Assembly (NCBI GenBank): GCA_028687995.1
Contig: JAQTZA010000009.1
Location: 1 to 64,000 of the forward strand
Direction of reading: 5' to 3'
DNA: 64,000 nucleotides
Origin: Bacteroidales bacterium
GTDB lineage: Bacteria; Bacteroidota; Bacteroidia; Bacteroidales; UBA7332
How positions within the stretch are numbered: position 1 is the stretch's first letter; each line of letters begins with the position of its first letter. Shown one piece after another: positions 7,867 through 17,378 of the stretch. The position numbers and the translations under genes are program-made. The notes under the pieces were generated by a model. The model was not told where the DNA came from. It made no database searches and was given only the letters and a program-made list of their open reading frames with translations.

Positions 7867-9132
7867 CTATCGTTTGCTGGTAACGTCAGCTTCGTATTGT
7901 TGAATATCTGCAATGTATGCTTCACCAGCAATAACGCCTTTTTTCATGCAGAAATAGTTGTACACCGCAGCCCAAGGCAATGATTTCGCCTCTTCGAGTA
8001 ATGCCATACGTTCGAAGTTTTGTCCTTTTGCTTCGTATTCGCGCAATTTAGCAATCGGCTCCAACAAAGCTTGTGTAAATGCTTTTTGAGTGGCACGAGT
8101 TCCTACTACGTAAGCACCAATACGATTAATTGATGCGTCGAAATAGTCTAATCCTACGTGAACGCGATCGAAAGCATTTGCACGAACAATTTCATGTGCT
8201 AAAGCTTGCAGCTCGTCGGTCAACAGAACTACGTGATCACTATCCCAACGAACGCCACGGCTTACGTGTAGCATGATTTCTGGAGCAAAAAGCAACAATG
8301 AAGAGATTTTATCAGAAATAACTTCAGTCGGGTGGAAGTGCCCAGAGTCTAAAGTTATCATTTTATTGTTTGCAACGCCATAACCCATATAAAATTCGTG
8401 CGAACCAACCACATAACTTTCGCTTCCAATACCGAAAAGCTTGCTTTCGATGCAGTCGCGCATATAATTATCGTTGGTTTTCATTTCGAAAATTTTATCC
8501 AACGACTCTTTCAGATTTTTGCGGTATAATGCACGATCAACAGTTACATCTTTCGATCCATCTGGAATCCAGATATTGTGGATACAGGCTGAGTTCAATT
8601 GACGACCCATCTCTTCTGAGATTCGGCGACAAGCATTTACGTGATCTACCCAAAACTGACGAATCGCCGGATCGCGGTGCGACAAAGTGAATCCATCAGC
8701 CGATTTTTCGTGAGAAAAACAAGTTGCATTAAAGTCGAGTTTATACCCTTTTTCTTTTGCCCAATCAATCCAACTTTGGAAATGTTTTGGCTCCAATTGA
8801 TCGCGATCTACTACACCCGTCTCGCTGAAATCAGCATAGAAAGCGTGAATATTTACACGGTGTTCACCTGGAATAAGCGACATCGCTTTATCAATATCGG
8901 CACGAATTTCTGCAATCGTGCGTGCTTTACCAGGATAATTTCCAGTGGTTTGAATACCGCCAGTCAATGCTCCATCTGGAGCTTCGCAACCAGCTACATC
9001 GTCTGCTTGCCAGCAATGCAACGAAATCGATAGTTTTTCCAATTTCTCAATTGCTTGTTCTACATCTACGCCCAATTCAGCGTAACGTGCTTTTGCATAT
9101 TCAAATGCTTGTGTAATTTGTTGTTCTTTCAT
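7867..9132 (-). CDS. rhaA: L-rhamnose isomerase
   Basis: The 421 residues align along nearly their whole length with E. coli-type RhaA (419 residues), including SLHCWQADDV, LTGGIQTTGNYPGKAR, NIWIPDGSKD, ESKLFGIGSESY and LDSGHFHPTEVISDKISS. The last holds metal- and substrate-binding residues of the TIM barrel. It converts L-rhamnose to L-rhamnulose in the cytoplasm, the first catabolic step. It is second in the operon, 41 bases after rhaB and 30 bases before rhaEW. Start ATG at 9132 is preceded by an AT-rich leader without a Shine-Dalgarno sequence, as usual in this phylum. Confidence 0.97.
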   Translation of the reverse strand: MKEQQITQAFEYAKARYAELGVDVEQAIEKLEKLSISLHCWQADDVAGCEAPDGALTGGIQTTGNYPGKARTIAEIRADIDKAMSLIPGEHRVNIHAFYADFSETGVVDRDQLEPKHFQSWIDWAKEKGYKLDFNATCFSHEKSADGFTLSHRDPAIRQFWVDHVNACRRISEEMGRQLNSACIHNIWIPDGSKDVTVDRALYRKNLKESLDKIFEMKTNDNYMRDCIESKLFGIGSESYVVGSHEFYMGYGVANNKMITLDSGHFHPTEVISDKISSLLLFAPEIMLHVSRGVRWDSDHVVLLTDELQALAHEIVRANAFDRVHVGLDYFDASINRIGAYVVGTRATQKAFTQALLEPIAKLREYEAKGQNFERMALLEEAKSLPWAAVYNYFCMKKGVIAGEAYIADIQQYEADVTSKR

Positions 9133-9173
9133 TCTTAAATTATTTATTGCGTGTGTTGTTAATAATCAATGAA

Positions 9174-10652
9174 TTAGTTGATAGTTATAATTTGGAGGAA
9201 TCTTTCATAAGCATTATTCCATGCGTTTGAATTTTGTGGATGATATTCGTCCAACGAAATGGAATCACGAATAATTTGTCTCATCTCTTGCAACGAATTG
9301 ACTACACCTGCTGCTTTTGCTTGCACCATGATGTTTCCGTAAGCTGTAGCTTCAGAAGGCCCGGCTATTACTGGTAACCCAATGGAATTACACGTCCATT
9401 GATTTAGTAATGGGTTTTTAGACCCACCTCCAATGACATGTAATTTTTCAATAGAGAAAGGAGCTAAGCTATTCAGTTTGGATAATACGAATCGATATTT
9501 CAAAGCGAGGCTTTCGAAAATACAACGCACCAATTCTGCATGTGACGACGGTACTTTCTGATTCGTTACAGCACAATATTCAGTAATTGCGTCCACCATA
9601 CTCGTTGGATTTGCAAACGAGATATGGTCAGGATCGATCAACGATTGAAACGCTTCACCAGATTCGGCTAGCTTCACTAATTTTTCGTAATCGTAAGTGA
9701 TTTCCTCCTTTTTCCACTCTTTGATGCACTGCTCAAGCAGCCACATTCCGGTGATATTTTTCAGAAAACGGGTTGTGCCTTCAATTCCACCTTCGTTAGT
9801 GTAATTTAGATTGTATGTCTCTTCATTAATAATGGCGTCTTTCACCTCAATACCCATCAGCGACCAAGTGCCAGAGCTCAAATAAGCAAAACGCTCATTT
9901 TCAGCCGGTACTGCTGCTACGGCAGATGCTGTATCGTGACCTGCAACAGCAACAATAGGCACATTTCCCAATCCACATTCTTCCGAAAGATCATTTGTTA
10001 ATACACCAATTGTATGACCTGGCATAACAATATTGCCTAAAATAGAAGGCGACACGCCTGCTGCTTCAAGCAATGATGGCTCGAACTGTTTAGTAATCGG
10101 ATTTAGTATTTGCGATGTAGATGCAATGGTATATTCTACCACTTTATTTCCAGTAAGCAAATAGGAGAGAGCGTCAGGGATAAATAGTATTTCGGAAGCA
10201 GCCTCAAGTTGAGAACTGCTGTTTTTATGCATCGCAAAAAGTTGATAGAGGCTATTGAAATTCATCACCTGAATGCCCGTCAACTCATATACCTTTTTTC
10301 GTGAAATGATTTTAAAAAATTCTTCTGGAATATCGATAGTATGTGGATCGCGATACGCATAAGGTGCTCCTAATATGGAACCATCGTTTCCAATGAATGC
10401 AAAATCAACACCCCAAGTATCTATACCTATTGAGGCAATAGTTACTCCTTCTTTTTTTGCCGCAATTAGACCCGCTTTCAGACTTTCATACAATGAAAAT
10501 ATATTCCAATGATAATGTTCTCCAATCTGTAAAATTTGATTGGGAAAACGGGTCAACTCCTTCATTTGAAGTTTACCGTTAACAATTGTACCTAATATAG
10601 ATCGTCCGCTAGTGGCGCCAATGTCGAAGGCTAAAAAAGATATGCTCTTCAT
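9174..10652 (-). CDS. rhaB: Rhamnulokinase
   Basis: A FGGY-family sugar kinase that phosphorylates L-rhamnulose with ATP. The N-terminal phosphate-binding loop reads AFDIGATSGRS and the C-terminal ATP-site motif is HVIGGGSKNPLLNQW. A catalytic-region VAGHDTASAVAAVP and an LSSGTWSLMG segment are also typical. I chose the ATG at 10652 (protein MKSISFLAFD, 492 residues) because it places the phosphate loop at the usual distance; another in-frame ATG lies six bases upstream. It is the first gene of the rhamnose operon, with a promoter-like element and a repeated possible operator upstream. Confidence 0.94.
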   Translation of the reverse strand: MKSISFLAFDIGATSGRSILGTIVNGKLQMKELTRFPNQILQIGEHYHWNIFSLYESLKAGLIAAKKEGVTIASIGIDTWGVDFAFIGNDGSILGAPYAYRDPHTIDIPEEFFKIISRKKVYELTGIQVMNFNSLYQLFAMHKNSSSQLEAASEILFIPDALSYLLTGNKVVEYTIASTSQILNPITKQFEPSLLEAAGVSPSILGNIVMPGHTIGVLTNDLSEECGLGNVPIVAVAGHDTASAVAAVPAENERFAYLSSGTWSLMGIEVKDAIINEETYNLNYTNEGGIEGTTRFLKNITGMWLLEQCIKEWKKEEITYDYEKLVKLAESGEAFQSLIDPDHISFANPTSMVDAITEYCAVTNQKVPSSHAELVRCIFESLALKYRFVLSKLNSLAPFSIEKLHVIGGGSKNPLLNQWTCNSIGLPVIAGPSEATAYGNIMVQAKAAGVVNSLQEMRQIIRDSISLDEYHPQNSNAWNNAYERFLQIITIN

Positions 10653-10670
10653 TCTCATTAAAAGTTTGCA

Positions 10671-10678
10671 CAAAATTA
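10671..10678 (-). promoter_or_regulatory. Putative -7 promoter element of the rhamnose operon
   Basis: The minus strand reads TAATTTTG, an exact TAnnTTTG match, 18 bases before the chosen rhaB start, which would give a short leader. No good -33 element is present, which would fit a promoter that needs an activator. Confidence 0.4.
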
Positions 10679-10710
10679 TTGAAGCTATACCGCTTTGTGT
10701 GTATGATTTA

Positions 10711-10738
10711 TGATATATGTTCTATAGTTTTTGATATA
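10711..10738. promoter_or_regulatory. Putative operator: TGATATA direct repeat at 21-bp spacing
   Basis: The heptamer TGATATA occurs at 10711-10717 and again at 10732-10738, exactly 21 bases apart (two helical turns). It lies just upstream of the putative -33 region of the rhaB promoter. AraC-type activators bind such direct repeats next to the promoter. Assignment to the regulator at 157-1035 is inference. Confidence 0.35.
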
Positions 10739-10847
10739 CCTCAATTCTAAAAGTTTTAACATATATATTTGGGTTGAAATGCGAATTTGTATTTTACCTA
10801 ATTCAATATATTTCAAACTGTTTTCGGCGGAATACATTTTATTATTC

Positions 10848-10855
10848 TAATTTTG
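10848..10855 (+). promoter_or_regulatory. -7 promoter element of serB
   Basis: TAATTTTG matches TAnnTTTG exactly and lies 26 bases before the serB ATG at 10882. Its position inside a possible upstream extension of the reading frame supports the downstream start. Confidence 0.5.
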
Positions 10856-10881
10856 CACACGAAAAACAATATTTAGAAACG

Positions 10882-12102
10882 ATGAAATCGAATAACGAAA
10901 TAATTCTTATCAATATTTCGGGTGATGATAAACCCGGAGTTACCTCTTCTCTGACTGCTATTTTGGCTCAGTATGGTGCCTTTATTCTTGATATCGGGCA
11001 GGCGGATATTCATAATAATTTGTCTTTAGGGATTCTTTACAAAATCGAGAATTCGAAGTCGGGAGACATTATGAAAGAACTTTTGATGAAGTCTTATGAA
11101 CTGAATATCGGATTGAAATTTACGCCTATTTCGGAGGAACGATACGAAAATTGGGTGAAATTACAAGGGAAAAATAGACACATTATTACTCTTTTAGGAC
11201 GTCAACTAACCGCTGCACAGATTGCAGAAGTGACTAGTTTGGTGGCAGAACAGGGCTTGAATATTGATATGATACAACGTCTTACGGGTCGAATTCCCCT
11301 CGATATAAATGCGAGAAGTGCCAAGTCGTGTGTAGAACTATCTGTGAGAGGAACTCCAACAGACAAAGCTGAGATGCAGCGACGATTTATGGAGATGAGT
11401 ATTCGCTTGGAATTTGATATTGCCTTTCAACAAGACGATATGTACCGCCGCAATCGTCGCCTTATCTGCTTCGATATGGATTCGACGTTGATAGAGACAG
11501 AAGTGATTGATGAACTTGCAGATCGTGCTGGAGTTGGAGCAAAAGTGCGTGCCATTACAGAATCTGCAATGCGTGGCGAAATCGAATTCAATGAGAGCTT
11601 TGTGCAACGATTGGCTCTGTTGAAAGGATTGGATGAATCTGTGCTTAAGGAAATTGCAGAAAATCTCCCTATCACCGAAGGATTAGAACGTCTGATTAAA
11701 GTGTTGAAACGGGTAGGAATTAAAATAGCTGTTTTGTCGGGTGGATTTACTTATTTTGGTAATTATCTGAAAGATAAATATAACCTCGACTATGTATATG
11801 CCAACGAACTAGAAATAGTTGATGGAAAATTGACTGGAAATCACCTTGGTGAAATAGTCGATGGAAAACGTAAGGCAGAACTTTTGCGTCTTATTGCGCA
11901 GGTCGAAAAGGTAGATATTGCACAAACCATCGCCGTAGGTGATGGTGCTAACGACTTGCCAATGCTCAGCGTAGCCGGTCTCGGAATCGCATTTCACGCG
12001 AAACCAAAAGTGAAGGAGAATGCCAAACAGTCTATATCTACCATCGGTATCGACGGAATTCTCTATATGCTTGGGTTTAAAGATTCGTATTTGGATGACT
12101 AA
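10882..12102 (+). CDS. serB: Phosphoserine phosphatase SerB with N-terminal ACT domains
   Basis: The 406-residue protein carries about 180 residues of ACT-type regulatory sequence (starting IILINISGDDKPGVTSSLTA) and then a HAD phosphatase domain. The nucleophile motif is FDMDSTLIE, with Asp198 and Asp200 in this numbering. Later motifs are VLSGGFTYFG and VGDGANDLPML. It removes phosphate from phosphoserine in the last step of serine synthesis. The ATG at 10882 was chosen because the upstream frame adds a non-conserved 36-residue stretch that contains the promoter element. It diverges from the rhamnose operon. Confidence 0.93.
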   Translation: MKSNNEIILINISGDDKPGVTSSLTAILAQYGAFILDIGQADIHNNLSLGILYKIENSKSGDIMKELLMKSYELNIGLKFTPISEERYENWVKLQGKNRHIITLLGRQLTAAQIAEVTSLVAEQGLNIDMIQRLTGRIPLDINARSAKSCVELSVRGTPTDKAEMQRRFMEMSIRLEFDIAFQQDDMYRRNRRLICFDMDSTLIETEVIDELADRAGVGAKVRAITESAMRGEIEFNESFVQRLALLKGLDESVLKEIAENLPITEGLERLIKVLKRVGIKIAVLSGGFTYFGNYLKDKYNLDYVYANELEIVDGKLTGNHLGEIVDGKRKAELLRLIAQVEKVDIAQTIAVGDGANDLPMLSVAGLGIAFHAKPKVKENAKQSISTIGIDGILYMLGFKDSYLDD

Positions 12103-12159
12103 ATTCAAACAAAATTGTATTTTTACAAACTAAATACTATAACTAAAAAACAGACTACT

Positions 12160-13140
12160 ATGAAAACAAAACTTTTTTTTGTCTCATTACTTCTGATTGT
12201 GTTTGCTTTCACTATTGATTGTAAGGCTGAGAATGGGAAGATAATTTTTTATCGGGAATCAAGTATTATTGGTTCATCTTCAGATTATAAGATTTTCGTA
12301 AACGATACAGTTATGAAAATTAGAAATGGATCGTACAATGAATTAAGTTGTACACCGGGCGACTATATTATATCCATAAAAAACAGTCCAGCTATGCCAA
12401 TTCGACTTAATGTAGCGGATAATAAAAGCTATTATGTTCGATTTATTTTGTATCCAGGATTTTGGTCAACGATTCCAGAACTTATTTTAGTGGATAGTAT
12501 TTCTGCAAAAAGAACGATTCATAGCCGCCAGCTAAAAGATTTTAACAATAAAACTTTATGGATTCATCCAAGACATCAAATTGGAGTAAATCTTGAGGTA
12601 GGAGTCGGTTTTGAGAATACCACCATGGCTATGACGACTGATAATACTGAGTCGAAAATCAGTGCCGGAGGTGGTATTGGTATTGGTGTAAAATATGCGT
12701 ACCAATTCAGCAAGCATTTTGAAGGCGACGTTGATTTGAATTACAAATACAGCGAATTACAGCCTTATCTCAATAATGCAAGTGTATCGTTTAGTCGAAC
12801 GAACTTAAGTGTAACTCCGCTATATGTATTCCCTTTGGGCGATGGTTATATGATGAGACTGAAAATCGGAGCAGGTCCAGATTATGTATTAAGTCCACAC
12901 CTTGATATTAATACTGTTAAATTGATAGGAGGAGAGAGAGCTCAAGCAGACTACAATAGTGCATTTGGATTTCACGTAAGAACGATATTCGAAATGTATT
13001 TCGGGCAGAATTGGTCTTTCATTTATGGGTTGAACTGGACAAATGTTAATTATGATGCTAAAACTTATATTCCTTCTGAGTTTAACAAAAGAGACGGAAG
13101 TGGTATTGATTTTATGACTGGTATCTATTATAGTTTTTGA
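12160..13140 (+). CDS. Outer-membrane beta-barrel protein with DUF2846-like N-terminus
   Basis: The 326-residue protein begins with a signal peptide (hydrophobic to about residue 19). A short domain follows, with NGKIIFYRES and a CTPGDYIISI segment, which resembles DUF2846-type domains. From about residue 140 there are alternating beta strands rich in glycine and aromatics, and the chain ends in YYSF; a terminal aromatic residue is typical of outer-membrane barrels. It could be a small OmpA/porin-like barrel of unknown role. The start at 12160 gives a clean signal peptide. It is followed by a bidirectional terminator shared with trxA. Confidence 0.7.
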   Translation: MKTKLFFVSLLLIVFAFTIDCKAENGKIIFYRESSIIGSSSDYKIFVNDTVMKIRNGSYNELSCTPGDYIISIKNSPAMPIRLNVADNKSYYVRFILYPGFWSTIPELILVDSISAKRTIHSRQLKDFNNKTLWIHPRHQIGVNLEVGVGFENTTMAMTTDNTESKISAGGGIGIGVKYAYQFSKHFEGDVDLNYKYSELQPYLNNASVSFSRTNLSVTPLYVFPLGDGYMMRLKIGAGPDYVLSPHLDINTVKLIGGERAQADYNSAFGFHVRTIFEMYFGQNWSFIYGLNWTNVNYDAKTYIPSEFNKRDGSGIDFMTGIYYSF

Positions 13141-13172
13141 GTAAAGGGAAGAGACCCTAAATTGAATTTCCA

Positions 13173-13215
13173 ACAAAAAAGAGTAACAAGGCGAACCTTG
13201 TTACTCTTTTTTTTA
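13173..13215. terminator. Bidirectional Rho-independent terminator
   Basis: A perfect 15-pair stem (13177-13191 with 13196-13210), including GAGTAACAAGG, has a CGAA loop. It is flanked by A-runs on one side and T-runs on the other, so it serves both the plus-strand outer-membrane gene and the convergent trxA. Confidence 0.92.
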
Positions 13216-13231
13216 TCATGATATATGTCTA

Positions 13232-13546
13232 TTAAAGCAACCCTTCGATTTTAGCTACAAATGCGCTTTTTGCAGCAGCACCTACTTGTTTGTCAACTAC
13301 TTGTCCATCTTTGAAGAATAGAATTGTAGGGATATTTCTAATACCATATTTTGCTGCTACTTCAGTATTTTCATCTACATCTATTTTTCCGATGGTCACT
13401 TTACCATCATATTCTTTAGATAATTCTTCGATGATTGGTCCCACCATGCGGCAAGGTCCACACCATTCTGCCCAGAAGTCAACGACTACTGGTTTGCCGC
13501 TTGCCAAAATCTCTTGAAAGCTTGCATCTGTGATTGTTAAAGCCAT
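13232..13546 (-). CDS. trxA: Thioredoxin
   Basis: A 104-residue thioredoxin with the redox motif WAEWCGPCRM near residue 30, the cis-proline segment GIRNIPTILFF and the usual length. It reduces protein disulfides in the cytoplasm. It follows dnaE by 81 bases, and that gap contains a matching -7 element (13593-13600), so it probably has its own promoter. Confidence 0.97.
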   Translation of the reverse strand: MALTITDASFQEILASGKPVVVDFWAEWCGPCRMVGPIIEELSKEYDGKVTIGKIDVDENTEVAAKYGIRNIPTILFFKDGQVVDKQVGAAAKSAFVAKIEGLL

Positions 13547-13592
13547 AATTGTTGAAATTTATTTGTTGTTAGAATTTGAAAATTAAAGTGCT

Positions 13593-13600
13593 CAAAGGTA
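13593..13600 (-). promoter_or_regulatory. -7 promoter element of trxA
   Basis: The minus strand reads TACCTTTG, an exact TAnnTTTG match 46 bases before the trxA ATG. Confidence 0.5.
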
Positions 13601-13627
13601 CAGTTTTCGATTCGAATAGGAAAATAT

Positions 13628-16600
13628 TTAATTAATTTTGAATCCTATTTTTTCAAATGTTTCGATGTAAGAAAGTAGACTTTTCGTTACTTCAGTCTTT
13701 ACATTCGTTGCATACAGCGGCACATCATAATGGTTAATCTCGTCAATCACTGTAATATTAAATTGTGTATTTCCTTTTACATCTTTCACCAATGCCGTGA
13801 TATCAGTAATGAATTCGGGTGTTACTTCCTCTAACGGAACAGTTATTGTGAATTTCTCAATGAGTTTTTCTTTCACATCATTCAATAATTGTATTGAGTT
13901 GATTTTGAAATCCAATTCATTCTCGTTGTATTTACGAGGCACATAACGACCTTTGATATAGAGAAACAAATTTGGGGTGAAATAGTTTCGATATTCGATG
14001 AAATCATTTCCAAAAAGAGCAATTTCTCCTGCTCCTGAATAATCTTCAATTTTCATCACACCAAAAGGTTTACCCGTTTTGGTATTAGCGATTCGGATAT
14101 TCGTAATAATGCCTCCCATTGTAATCTCTCTGTTTACAAGCTCAGCTCTATTTGAAAGTTCAGTCATTTTTGTATTGCAAACATGATTCAAGATAATTGA
14201 ATATTCATCCAACGGGTGTGCCGATAGGTAGATTCCAACTAAATCACGCTCTTTGTTGAGCCGTTCGAGATCAGACCATGCTTCAGCGATCGGTATCTCT
14301 GGCTTGGCAATGTCGATGGTATTCGACCCTCCGAAAAGTGAATTGGTTTGCGCTGCTTTATCAATTTGAGCTTTATTACCGTATCGAAGCAAGGATTCTA
14401 AGAATGTATCATCTTTGCCACTTACTTCGAAAAATTGCTCTCGTTTTATCTCCGTAAAGTTGTCGAAAGCCCCGGCTAAAGCCATCGATTCCATGCTTTT
14501 TTTGTTGCAAGCTGTTAGGTTGATTCGTTCCACAAAATCAAAAATACTGACAAATGGGCCATTTATTCGTTCTTCAATGATGGCTTCGACAGCTCCTTCA
14601 CCTACGCCTTTAATGGCTCCCAAGCCAAATCGGATATCGCCCTTTTTGTTAACCGCAAATTTATGGAAACTCTCATTTACATCTGGCCCAAGTACTTCCA
14701 GTCCCATTGCCTTGCACTCATCCATAAATTTGGTAATATCGGTGATGTTCGAGATATTTCGACTCAACACCGCAGCCATATATTCAGATGGATAATTGGC
14801 CTTCAGATAAGCTGTTTGATACGCAATCCATGAATAGCATGTAGCATGTGATTTGTTGAAAGCATAAGAGGCGAATTTTTCCCAGTCAGCCCATATTTTT
14901 TCACACACTTTCGGGTCATGTCCATTCTTTTTTACTCCTTCGATAAATTTAGCTTTTAGGGCATTCATTTTATCGATTAACTTTTTCCCCATTGCTTTTC
15001 GCAACTCGTCGGATTGACCACGAGTGAAATTGGCAAGAAGTCGAGATAAGAGCATTACCTGTTCTTGATAGACTGTAATTCCGTACGTATCTTTCAAATA
15101 GCGTTCCATGATTGGAATGTCATATTCGATAGGTTCTCTACCATGCTTGCGAGCCACAAAAGATGGTATGTAATCCATCGGCCCCGGACGATAAAGCGCA
15201 TTCATTGCTATCAAATCCTCAAATTTGGTGGGTTGTAGCTCACGCAAGTATTTCTGCATACCGGCAGACTCAAACTGAAAAGTACCCGTTGTTTTTCCAG
15301 AACTGTAGAGTTCGTAGGTCTTCTCGTCTTCGAGTGATATTTTTGAAATATCAATATCTATATTGTTGGTAATCTTGATGTTTTCGAGTGCATCTTTGAT
15401 GATAGATAGAGTCTTTAATCCTAAAAAGTCCATCTTCAACATTCCAACATCTTCAATGAGTGAACCTTCGTATTGAGTCACGATCATTGATTCTCCAGTC
15501 TCTTTATCGGTAGCGGTACTCAGTGGCACATAGTTGGTCAAATCATCTTTTCCGATGATAATTCCACATGCGTGAACTCCAGTATTCCTAACTGTACCCT
15601 CAAGCATTTGGGCATATTTGAGCGTGTTACTCAATAGCGGATCTGGAGATGATGCCGCTACCTGAAGTTCAGGTACGTATGCAATCGAATTCCGTAGATT
15701 TATTTTTTTATCGGGTATGCGATCGGGAATCAATTTTGTGAGACGTTCCGATTCTGAAAGCGAGAGCTTTTGAACTCGCGCTACATCTTTTATGGCTGAT
15801 TTGGTAGCCATAGTACCAAAAGTGACTATGTGCGCCACCTTTTCTTTACCGTATTTCTCGGTTACCCAACGCAAAACTTCACCGCGACCATCGTCATCGA
15901 AATCGATATCGATATCTGGCATGGAGATACGATCTGGATTCAGAAATCGCTCGAAAAGTAAATCGTATTTTATGGGATCAATATCAGTAATTCCCAAACA
16001 ATATGCAACTACTGATCCTGCCGCAGAACCTCGACCTGGACCAACTGCAACTTTCATCGCTCGGGCAGCTGCAATAAAATCTTGTACAATTAAAAAATAT
16101 CCAGGGAAACCCATATTCAATATGGTTTCCAACTCAAAATCAATGCGTTCCCTAATTTCGTCGGTGATTTCTTCGTATCGAGTATTTGCGCCTTTATATG
16201 TCAGATGTTTTAAATATACACCATCGTTGTCGAATCCTTCTGGTAAAGGAAATTCAGGCATAACTGCATCACTGTTGATGCTGTAGAACTCCACTTTATC
16301 CACAATTTCGATGGTGTTTTCCAACACTTCAGGCATATCTGCAAAAATCTCATTCATCTGAGATTGCGTTTTGAGCCACTCTTGTTTGGTGTAACGTAGA
16401 CGGTTGGGATCGTTTAAATCTTTGCCTGTTGATAGACAAATTAGGTGCTCATGAGCATCAGCATCTTCTTCGTTGGCAAAGTGAACATCGTTGGTGGCGA
16501 TCAATTTTACGCCTGTTCTTTTTGATAATTCGATCAACTCTTTGTTGACAAATTGCTGTTTTTTGTATGTCTCTTGATCGCCAGTCGGGTTGTCGGTTTT

Positions 16601-17263
16601 GTGTCGTTGCATTTCGAGATAATAGTCTTCTCCAAAATGCTTTTTGAACCAAAGAATACTATTCTCTGCTTCGTCTAATTTATTTTGAGCAATTAAACGA
16701 GGGATTTCACCCCCTAAACATGCAGTGCTGATAATTAAACCTTCTTTGTATTGTTCTAGAAGCTCTTTGTCGATGCGTGGACGACCATAGAATCCCTCTG
16801 TCCAGCCCTGCGAAACTAATTTGATAAGGTTGTGATACCCCACTTTGTTTTTGGCAAGAATTACCAAGTGATGACCACTCAAATTTTCTTTTCCCGATTT
16901 GATGTGTCTGTTGTTTCTTGCAACATAAGCTTCGCAACCCAAAATTGGTTTGAAGAGCTTTTGTGAAAGGGTATCAATCTTCTGATTTAGTTCAATAATT
17001 CTATCGTCATCATCAGCAATAGCTGCACTCTCCTTGTGCTTTGAAATTTCTTTTTTTAGTTCTGAGATTTCTTGATTGTATTTGCCGTTTTTCTTACTAA
17101 TGTAGTTGAAAAACTCTTTTGCCCCGAACATATTGCCATGATCGGTCAAAGAAATAGCCTTCATTCCATCGCCTATCGCTTTGTCAACCAAAGATGGGAT
17201 TGAGGCTTGTCCGTCGAGTATAGAGTAGTGGGAGTGTACGTGTAAATGAACAAATGGTTGCAT
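13628..17263 (-). CDS. dnaE: DNA polymerase III alpha subunit
   Basis: The 1211-residue replicative polymerase starts with a PHP domain (HLHVHSHYSILDG near residue 7, LTDHGNMFG near 40). The palm contains the catalytic aspartates in PDIDIDFDDDGR. Later come the helix-hairpin-helix region (FGLGAIKGVGEGAV) and an OB-fold (starting ITMGGIITNIR). It extends DNA in the replisome. The start at 17263 places the PHP histidines at the correct distance. The upstream neighbour is the NRPS gene on the same strand, 115 bases away; nothing suggests a functional link. Confidence 0.97.
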   Translation of the reverse strand: MQPFVHLHVHSHYSILDGQASIPSLVDKAIGDGMKAISLTDHGNMFGAKEFFNYISKKNGKYNQEISELKKEISKHKESAAIADDDDRIIELNQKIDTLSQKLFKPILGCEAYVARNNRHIKSGKENLSGHHLVILAKNKVGYHNLIKLVSQGWTEGFYGRPRIDKELLEQYKEGLIISTACLGGEIPRLIAQNKLDEAENSILWFKKHFGEDYYLEMQRHKTDNPTGDQETYKKQQFVNKELIELSKRTGVKLIATNDVHFANEEDADAHEHLICLSTGKDLNDPNRLRYTKQEWLKTQSQMNEIFADMPEVLENTIEIVDKVEFYSINSDAVMPEFPLPEGFDNDGVYLKHLTYKGANTRYEEITDEIRERIDFELETILNMGFPGYFLIVQDFIAAARAMKVAVGPGRGSAAGSVVAYCLGITDIDPIKYDLLFERFLNPDRISMPDIDIDFDDDGRGEVLRWVTEKYGKEKVAHIVTFGTMATKSAIKDVARVQKLSLSESERLTKLIPDRIPDKKINLRNSIAYVPELQVAASSPDPLLSNTLKYAQMLEGTVRNTGVHACGIIIGKDDLTNYVPLSTATDKETGESMIVTQYEGSLIEDVGMLKMDFLGLKTLSIIKDALENIKITNNIDIDISKISLEDEKTYELYSSGKTTGTFQFESAGMQKYLRELQPTKFEDLIAMNALYRPGPMDYIPSFVARKHGREPIEYDIPIMERYLKDTYGITVYQEQVMLLSRLLANFTRGQSDELRKAMGKKLIDKMNALKAKFIEGVKKNGHDPKVCEKIWADWEKFASYAFNKSHATCYSWIAYQTAYLKANYPSEYMAAVLSRNISNITDITKFMDECKAMGLEVLGPDVNESFHKFAVNKKGDIRFGLGAIKGVGEGAVEAIIEERINGPFVSIFDFVERINLTACNKKSMESMALAGAFDNFTEIKREQFFEVSGKDDTFLESLLRYGNKAQIDKAAQTNSLFGGSNTIDIAKPEIPIAEAWSDLERLNKERDLVGIYLSAHPLDEYSIILNHVCNTKMTELSNRAELVNREITMGGIITNIRIANTKTGKPFGVMKIEDYSGAGEIALFGNDFIEYRNYFTPNLFLYIKGRYVPRKYNENELDFKINSIQLLNDVKEKLIEKFTITVPLEEVTPEFITDITALVKDVKGNTQFNITVIDEINHYDVPLYATNVKTEVTKSLLSYIETFEKIGFKIN

Positions 17264-17378
17264 AAAAGAGGTCGTTGATTTTTTACAAAATTACGACTTT
17301 CATTTGTGAATGAGAATGTTTTTTGCCAAAAGTTATGAACAGTTTAAGCGCAGTTTGTAACTGGGGCCTTGTTCATTA

